A stretch of 10,137 bases of DNA, from positions 1-10,137 of the forward strand of contig JAGQSP010000193.1 in the NCBI GenBank assembly GCA_020439485.1, in the 5' to 3' direction. Shown here piece after piece: positions 5,577 to 10,137 of the stretch (its first letter is position 1; every line of letters starts with the position of its first letter). Under the pieces are notes generated by a model. It was not told the origin of the DNA and did not search any database. It saw only the letters and a program-made list of their open reading frames with translations. Made by a program: the position numbers and the translations under genes. Origin of the DNA: Acidimicrobiales bacterium (GTDB lineage Bacteria > Actinomycetota > Acidimicrobiia > Acidimicrobiales > Poriferisodalaceae).

Positions 5577-7714
5577 ATTCGCCGTCGATGCACAGGTACC
5601 GCACCCAGGGTGGGGTGGTGGTCGATGTCGAGACCAGCGACGTAGACCACGAGGTGGCCATCGAAGATCTCGTCGACCGTCTCGACTCCGAACGCGGCCT
5701 GCTGCTGTCGTCGAGCTACGAATACCCAGGTCGATACACCCGCTGGGACATGGGTTTCGTGCAGCCGCCGCTGGTGGTGACCGCTGCCGCCAATCGTGTC
5801 GACGTGCAGGCGCTGAACGCCCGAGGTTCGGTGTTGTTGGGCCCCATCGCCGAGACCCTCTCGGGAGTCGACGGAGTGGTCGACGTCGGCGCTGACGATC
5901 AACGGCTCTGGTGTCGTATCGAGCGGCCCACCCGTCGTTTCGACGAAAGCGAGCGCAGCCGGCAGCCGTCGTCGTTTTCGGTGGTGCGAGCCATCATCGA
6001 CCTGTTCGCCAGCGACGAACCACACCTGGGGCTTTACGGAGCCTTTGGTTACGACCTGGCCTTCCAGTTCGAGCCGATCGACCTGGTGCTGCCCAGGCCA
6101 GACGACCAGCGCGACCTGGTTCTATACCTGCCAGACGACCTCGTGGTGGTCGACCACCAGCACGGCATAGCCCAGCGCCGCCGCTACGACTTCACCGTCG
6201 GGGGCCGCTCTACCGTCGGCGTCGAGCGGCGCGGCGACCTGTCGGGCTTCGAGCCGGACCTGCAGCTCGAGCCTTACCGCGATCACGAGCACGGTGGTTA
6301 CGCCCAGGGCGTCAAGGTCGCCCGAGAATATTTCGCTCGCGGCGACCTGTTCGAGGTGGTCACCAGCCAGACCTTCGTCGAGAGCTGCCCCGAGCCACCG
6401 TCCGAACTGTTCCGCAGGCTCAAGGAACAGAACCCATCGCCCTATGGCTTCCTGATCAACCTGGGACAGTCAGAGTGGCTGGTCGGCGCCTCGCCCGAGA
6501 TGTACGTCAGGGTCGAGGGCGACCGGGTCGAAACGTGCCCGATCTCTGGCACCATCGCCCGCGGTCGCGACCCCATCGATGATGCCTCGCAGATCCTCGC
6601 CCTGCTCAACAGCGAAAAGGACGAGTCCGAACTGACGATGTGCACCGACGTCGACCGCAACGACAAGAGCCGCATCTGTGTGCCTGGTTCTGTGCAGGTC
6701 ATCGGCCGGCGCCAGATCGAGCTCTACTCACGTCTGATCCACACCGTCGATCACGTCGAGGGGCGCCTCGCCGATGGGTTCGACGCCCTCGACGCCTTCT
6801 TGACCCACACTTGGGCGGTCACCGTCACCGGCGCACCCAAGGCCAAGGCGATGATGTTTCTGGAGAACCACGAGCGCACGCCTCGCGCCTGGTACGGCGG
6901 CGCCGTGGGCAAGGTGGGTTTCGACGGGGGCCTCAACACCGGCCTGACCCTGCGGACGATACGCATCAAGGACGGCCATGCCGAGGTCAGGGTCGGTGCG
7001 ACCCTGCTGTGGGACTCCGACCCCGAAGCCGAAGAGGCCGAGACCGAGCTGAAGGCGTCAGCGTTCCTCGACGCCCTGCGGCTTCCACGTTCGCGGGCCC
7101 AGGAACCGACGGTTCGAGTCGTTTCGCAGTCGCGCCGCGTTCTGCTGATCGACCATCTCGACTCGTTCGTGCACACCCTGGCCAACTACCTGCGCCAGGT
7201 CGGGGCCGACGTGACCACCCGTCGGGCGGGTTTCGACCTCGCCGAGATGGCGGCCGACGCCCCCGAGCTGGTCGTGCTCTCGCCAGGGCCCGGCCGCCCC
7301 GCCGACTTCGGGGTGGCCCAATCGGTACAGGCGGCGATCGACCTCGGGCTTGGGGTCTTTGGTGTCTGCCTGGGGCTGCAGGGCATCGTCGAACACCAGG
7401 GCGGCACCCTGGGACAGCTCGAGATTCCGATGCACGGCAAGCCTTCCGAGGTCGAGGTGCTAGGCGGGCGGCTTTTCGAGGGGCTGCCTTCCAGGTTCAG
7501 GGTGGGCCGGTACCACTCGCTGCACGCCGACACGGCAACCCTGCCCGAGTCGCTGGAGATAACCGCGATGAGCGACGACGGCGTGGTGATGGCTGTCGAG
7601 CACCGCACGCTGCCGCTGGCGGCCGTGCAGTTTCACCCAGAGTCGATCATGTCGCTCGACGATGGGGTTGGTTTGTCGCTCGTCCGCAACGCCGTCGAGA
7701 GGCTCGGCCGATGA
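5573..7714 (+). CDS. trpEG: Fused anthranilate synthase TrpE-TrpG (alphaproteobacterial-type clade)
   Basis: This 713-residue protein joins the chorismate-binding component I (about 1-500) to the glutamine amidotransferase component II (about 521-713). It should convert chorismate plus glutamine to anthranilate, the first committed step of tryptophan synthesis. Component I shows YEYPGRYTRWD (49-59), GAFGYDLAFQFE (156-167), GDLFEVV (257-263), VGASPEM (304-310), CPISGTI (322-328), DVDRNDKSR (359-367), LIHTVDHVEG (388-397) and WAVTVTGAPK (414-423). Component II shows LLIDHLDSFVHTLANY (524-539), SPGPG (570-574), the nucleophile C599 in GVCLGLQ, HGKPS (621-625), and H688 and E690 in FHPES. The layout follows the fused enzymes of Brucella and Rhizobium closely along its length as I recall them. 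One difference is EVVTSQ (261-266) where those have EVVPGQ. SSSYEYP (46-52) lies where the feedback tryptophan site is expected. The GTG start overlaps the upstream stop, leaving no room for a trp leader peptide. Confidence 0.93.
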   Translation: MNSPSMHRYRTQGGVVVDVETSDVDHEVAIEDLVDRLDSERGLLLSSSYEYPGRYTRWDMGFVQPPLVVTAAANRVDVQALNARGSVLLGPIAETLSGVDGVVDVGADDQRLWCRIERPTRRFDESERSRQPSSFSVVRAIIDLFASDEPHLGLYGAFGYDLAFQFEPIDLVLPRPDDQRDLVLYLPDDLVVVDHQHGIAQRRRYDFTVGGRSTVGVERRGDLSGFEPDLQLEPYRDHEHGGYAQGVKVAREYFARGDLFEVVTSQTFVESCPEPPSELFRRLKEQNPSPYGFLINLGQSEWLVGASPEMYVRVEGDRVETCPISGTIARGRDPIDDASQILALLNSEKDESELTMCTDVDRNDKSRICVPGSVQVIGRRQIELYSRLIHTVDHVEGRLADGFDALDAFLTHTWAVTVTGAPKAKAMMFLENHERTPRAWYGGAVGKVGFDGGLNTGLTLRTIRIKDGHAEVRVGATLLWDSDPEAEEAETELKASAFLDALRLPRSRAQEPTVRVVSQSRRVLLIDHLDSFVHTLANYLRQVGADVTTRRAGFDLAEMAADAPELVVLSPGPGRPADFGVAQSVQAAIDLGLGVFGVCLGLQGIVEHQGGTLGQLEIPMHGKPSEVEVLGGRLFEGLPSRFRVGRYHSLHADTATLPESLEITAMSDDGVVMAVEHRTLPLAAVQFHPESIMSLDDGVGLSLVRNAVERLGR

Positions 7715-8580
7715 ACCTGCAACAGCAGGGTCAGCTGCCCGATCAGGGGTTCTTCTCGGTCGAACGCGACCTGATAACCGCAACCGGACCCGAGGCCGCC
7801 TCGTATCTGCACAGCCAGGTCTCCAACGACATCGCCGACATGGCCGTTGGCGAGGCCAGATGGTCGTTTGTTCTCCAACCCCAGGGCAAGGTCGACGCGT
7901 TCTTTCGCGTGGTGCGCTCGGACGACCAAGTGTTCGTGCTCGACACCGACGCCGGGTGGGGCCAGGCACTGTTGGACTCTGTGGCGCGTTTCAAGCTGCG
8001 CACCAAGGTCGACTTCGAGCTCGCCTCTTCGACGGTCATCACGGTGTTCGGGGCCGACGCCACGACCACGGCTCGGGCCCGGTTGGGTGCCGCGTGTGTC
8101 GACAGGCCGTGGTCGGGTGGGGTCGCAGTCGACATCTTCGACACCCCTGCAGATCTCGTTGGCTCGTTCGCCCTCGAGGTCGCAGCCGACGCCGCCGAGG
8201 CGCTGGGTGTGGCGCACGGCTTGCCCACCATGGGCCGCGACATTACGCAGGACACAATTCCGAACGAGACCGACCTGATCGACATCGCCGTGTCTTTCTC
8301 GAAGGGCTGCTACAGAGGGCAAGAGCTGGTCGAGCGCATCCACGCCCGTGGCGGGCGGCGACGGTTGTTGCGCCGGGTCACCTCGGTGGGACCCATGTCG
8401 GTGGGCGACGCCGTCGACTGTGCCGACGCTGATGGCCAGGTCGTCGCGGCGGGCAACCTGACTTCGGTGGCCTCCGCTGGCGACAGCTGGTTCGGGCTCG
8501 CCTACCTGACCGGCTGGGTCGAACCCGGCGCTGAAGCCACCATCCAAGGCCGGTCGACGACCGTAGCGTCGTTGTTCTAG
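7711..8580 (+). CDS. ygfZ: YgfZ/GcvT-domain folate-binding protein (Fe-S cluster maintenance)
   Basis: This 289-residue protein fits the YgfZ family, which is related to the aminomethyltransferase GcvT. In other bacteria YgfZ uses tetrahydrofolate and a conserved cysteine to help assemble or repair certain Fe-S proteins in the cytoplasm. The diagnostic signature KGCYRGQE is at 198-205 with Cys200. The N-terminal part has YLHSQVSNDI (32-41) and LQPQGKVDAFFRVVR (55-69), both typical of the family, and the C-terminal part (about 213-289) forms the small beta-barrel with WFGLAYL (260-266). ATG at 7711 overlaps the trpEG stop TGA as ATGA, so translation is probably coupled. The open frame continues far upstream, but that is only the shifted reading of trpEG. 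None of the other products in the window is an obvious Fe-S enzyme, so the reason for its place beside trpEG is unclear. Confidence 0.88.
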   Translation: MNLQQQGQLPDQGFFSVERDLITATGPEAASYLHSQVSNDIADMAVGEARWSFVLQPQGKVDAFFRVVRSDDQVFVLDTDAGWGQALLDSVARFKLRTKVDFELASSTVITVFGADATTTARARLGAACVDRPWSGGVAVDIFDTPADLVGSFALEVAADAAEALGVAHGLPTMGRDITQDTIPNETDLIDIAVSFSKGCYRGQELVERIHARGGRRRLLRRVTSVGPMSVGDAVDCADADGQVVAAGNLTSVASAGDSWFGLAYLTGWVEPGAEATIQGRSTTVASLF

Positions 8581-8603
8581 GGCAGACCCAGGACCCTCGC
8601 CCC

Positions 8604-9128
8604 GTGGCCGACCGACGCACCCACTACGAGGTTCTCAAGGTCGAGCGCGACGCCACCTCCGAGCAACTGAGGGCCGCCTACCTGCGCCAGGCGCGACGCC
8701 ACCACCCCGACACCGCCGGCAGCGACCTTTCGGCCATCAGCGAGGCCGAGCGCGAGATGAGGTCGATCAACGCCGCGTGGGAGGTCCTGTCAGACCCAGA
8801 GGCGCGTCGGCGGTACGACCTGACGCTGCCTGTGCCCGAGCGGCCCGGCGTGAACATGGGTGCGCCAGACGGCGATCAGGGCGGCGAACCCGAGTGGGAC
8901 CACGACGCCATCGCCGACGCGCCAGGTGTGCCCATCGGCGGCGTTGCCAAGGTCTTCGTCAGGGCAGCGCCGATCGCCTTCGTGGCCGGGATGCTGCTGA
9001 TCTTCGTTTCGGCGGTCATGCAGAACTCGGGCCTGTGGCGCCTCGGGCTGGCCACATTGGTGGGTTCTCTGGTGGCGTTCCTGCTGGCACCGTTCTTCGT
9101 CATGGCCTCGAGCCACGGACGCGACTGA
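8604..9128 (+). CDS. Membrane-anchored J-domain protein (DnaJ-like)
   Basis: This 174-residue protein starts with a J domain (about 5-72): THYEVLKVERDAT, the catalytic HPD at 34-36, then INAAWEVLSDPEARRRYD (55-72). J domains stimulate the ATPase of an Hsp70 partner (DnaK). There is no Gly/Phe region, zinc-finger domain or C-terminal substrate-binding domain, so it is a minimal, class III-type J protein. A polar linker (about 73-115) leads to two hydrophobic helices (about 121-139 and 144-167) that should anchor it in the membrane as a hairpin. With only a short loop between the helices, both ends probably face the cytoplasm. The GTG start lies 23 nt after ygfZ; AGGA at 8590-8593 is a weak and rather distant ribosome-binding site, and GACCCT at 8592-8597 is a poor promoter match. 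The likely role is bringing Hsp70 to the membrane; the client is unknown. Confidence 0.85.
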   Translation: MADRRTHYEVLKVERDATSEQLRAAYLRQARRHHPDTAGSDLSAISEAEREMRSINAAWEVLSDPEARRRYDLTLPVPERPGVNMGAPDGDQGGEPEWDHDAIADAPGVPIGGVAKVFVRAAPIAFVAGMLLIFVSAVMQNSGLWRLGLATLVGSLVAFLLAPFFVMASSHGRD

Positions 9129-9138
9129 ACCACGGCCC

Positions 9139-9144
9139 TACAAT
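9139..9144 (+). promoter_or_regulatory. -10 box TACAAT for trpC (leaderless)
   Basis: TACAAT is the best consensus -10 box in the window. It ends 7 nt before the trpC ATG, in the 23-nt gap after the J-domain gene, with no ribosome-binding site. It suggests that trpC can be transcribed on its own as a leaderless mRNA besides any read-through from upstream. No good TTGACA-like -35 is seen at about 9116-9121. Confidence 0.55.
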
Positions 9145-9151
9145 CGCAGCG

Positions 9152-9931
9152 ATGGCGACCTATCTGGACCGTATTCTCGAGCAGCATCGCGAGGCCGCGG
9201 CCCAAGACCGCCGCTCGACCGAGGAGTTGTTGACCTTGGCTCTCGCGGCGGCGCCCACCCGTGGGTTCGCCCAGGCACTCAGGGCAACCGGTTTGTCGGT
9301 GATCAGCGAGGTCAAGCGTCGCTCGCCGTCCAAGGGCGATCTCTTCGCCGATCTCGACCCGGCCTCATTGGCTCGCCAGTACCAAGCCGGTGGTGCGGCA
9401 TGCCTGTCGGTGCTGACCGACTCCGCGAACTTCGGCGGTTCGCCCGCCGACCTGCAGGCCGCCCGCGACGCCGTCGCTCTGCCCGCCATCCGCAAGGACT
9501 TCACGGTGCATGCCCACGATGTTCTCGACGCCCGCATCATGGGTGCCGACGCGGTCCTGCTGATCGCAGCAGCCCTCGACGACGCCGAACTGGCAGACTT
9601 CCACGCCTTGGCCACCGAGGTGGGTCTCGACGCCCTCGTCGAGACCCACGACGAGGCCGAAGTCGAGCGGGCCCTGGCCGTAGGAGCAAGCCTCATCGGT
9701 GTCAACCAGCGCGATCTCGTGACCTTCCAGGTCGACCATCAGCGAGCACGACGGGTCGCCGCCTCGATCCCCAGCACGTGCGTGCGGGTGGCCGAGAGCG
9801 GCGTGCGAGGCCCGGCCGATGCAGCCAGCCTGGCCGAGGTGGGATATGACGCGGTGTTGGTGGGCGAATCGCTGGTTACCTCTGGCGACCCCGAGGCCGC
9901 CGTTGCGGCCCTGGTCGCGGCCGGCAGCTAG
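9152..9931 (+). CDS. trpC: Indole-3-glycerol phosphate synthase
   Basis: This 259-residue single-domain TIM barrel matches TrpC in length and catalytic motifs. It closes the indole ring by converting carboxyphenylaminodeoxyribulose phosphate to indole-3-glycerol phosphate in tryptophan synthesis. Visible active-site positions are E53 and K55 in SEVKRRSPSKG, K115 in IRKDF, E164 in LVETH, N185 and R187 in GVNQRDL, and E215-S216 in VAESG; the phosphate-binding end has VGESL (237-241). The common family form at the NQRDL position is NNRDL, a mild change that keeps the catalytic Asn and Arg. ATG at 9152 starts the conserved N-terminal helix (YLDRILEQHR) and follows a TACAAT box. There is no fused TrpF, and trpF, trpD, trpB and trpA are not in the window. 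The stop TAG overlaps the stop of the convergent downstream gene. Confidence 0.95.
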   Translation: MATYLDRILEQHREAAAQDRRSTEELLTLALAAAPTRGFAQALRATGLSVISEVKRRSPSKGDLFADLDPASLARQYQAGGAACLSVLTDSANFGGSPADLQAARDAVALPAIRKDFTVHAHDVLDARIMGADAVLLIAAALDDAELADFHALATEVGLDALVETHDEAEVERALAVGASLIGVNQRDLVTFQVDHQRARRVAASIPSTCVRVAESGVRGPADAASLAEVGYDAVLVGESLVTSGDPEAAVAALVAAGS

Positions 9932-10137
9932 ACGATCAGCGCGGCCTCGACCTCGGCCGCCAGCTCGGCGGGCGGACGGCGCTGGCCGCCATCGTCGAGA
10001 GGGTCGACCACTATCCACTCGCCACCCCATCGACGTTGAGCCAACCGGCGGTATCCGTCGAGGGCGTTGCCTTGCAGCGAACCGTCGGCTTCGAAGGCGT
10101 CGCCGTCGTTGCCATCGCGATTGCGGCGCTGCTCGCC
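9928..10137 (-). CDS. C-terminal part of a probable thymidylate kinase (5' end outside window)
   Basis: An open frame enters from the right edge and ends at a TAG whose complement is 9928-9930 (69 residues visible). The pattern FEADGSLQGNALDGYRRLA followed by a tryptophan-containing strand EWIVVD and a final helix LAAEVEAAL resembles the C-terminal end of dTMP kinases, where an Asp/Arg-Glu pair is followed by a helix ending in GYxxLA and a strand ending in VD. Thymidylate kinase makes dTDP from dTMP for DNA synthesis. The visible part lacks the P-loop, DRX and most of the LID motif, so the family call is tentative; another nucleoside-phosphate kinase is possible. The stretch NRDGNDGD before FEADG is polar and looks like a slightly enlarged LID segment. 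Its codon usage is similar to its neighbours. Confidence 0.5.
   Translation of the reverse strand, partial: GEQRRNRDGNDGDAFEADGSLQGNALDGYRRLAQRRWGGEWIVVDPLDDGGQRRPPAELAAEVEAALIV

Noticed and set aside
6640..7710. Plus-strand open frame continuous with ygfZ upstream of 7711
   Set aside because: It is a shifted frame of trpEG. The YgfZ fold starts at the ATG at 7711, and the upstream translation is Arg-rich and featureless.
8777..9151. Plus-strand extension of trpC making a 384-residue protein
   Set aside because: It overlaps the J-domain gene in another frame. The ATG at 9152 gives the usual TrpC length and follows a TACAAT box.
1..10137. CRISPR arrays, tRNA or rRNA genes, insertion sequences, phage genes
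   Set aside because: No regularly spaced direct repeats, RNA-gene signatures, transposase motifs or terminal inverted repeats were seen; coding density and composition are even across the window.

Overview
The window is high-GC, tightly packed DNA. It reads as a chromosomal segment of an actinobacterium, quite possibly of the Acidimicrobiia (Ilumatobacter-like). The basis is: a BTAD/SARP-type regulator with an ATPase domain, a luciferase-like (LLM) oxidoreductase of the kind that usually uses F420, an actinobacterial-style GroES-like protein, frequent GTG starts, and TANNNT boxes 6-8 nt before start codons that point to leaderless transcription. The lineage is inferred from these features; no marker gene in the window fixes it. 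I see no transposase, integrase, phage gene, CRISPR array, tRNA or rRNA, and no gene-free stretch longer than 100 bases.

Left part (1-4210). A large BTAD-domain transcriptional regulator with an NTPase domain is read leftward and runs off the window edge. It is divergent, across only 42 bp with back-to-back promoters, from a rightward cofactor-related set: mogA (molybdopterin adenylyltransferase), ribD (bifunctional riboflavin deaminase/reductase) and an LLM-class oxidoreductase. The last has its own promoter box that includes the ribD stop codon.

Middle (4207-5097). A membrane protein of the CPBP/CAAX-protease-like family is read leftward. Its stop codon overlaps that of the LLM gene. Two of the usual metal-site positions appear changed.

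Right part (5158-9931). A rightward cluster starts at a leaderless promoter: a GroES-like protein, then trpEG (a fused anthranilate synthase of the type known from alphaproteobacteria), ygfZ (folate-binding Fe-S maintenance protein), a membrane-anchored J-domain protein, and trpC with its own TACAAT box. The first three genes overlap by 4 nt each, so translational coupling is likely. The cluster combines two steps of tryptophan synthesis with three protein-quality or Fe-S upkeep genes. The window ends in the 3' part of a leftward gene that resembles the C-terminus of thymidylate kinase; its stop codon overlaps that of trpC in the palindrome CTAG.

Most of the window is housekeeping biosynthesis. 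I do not see a clear undescribed defence or mobile system. The points most worth following are the chaperone/Fe-S/tryptophan gene cluster, the fused trpEG, the orphan GroES-like protein, the substituted CPBP protein and the consistent leaderless promoter layout.
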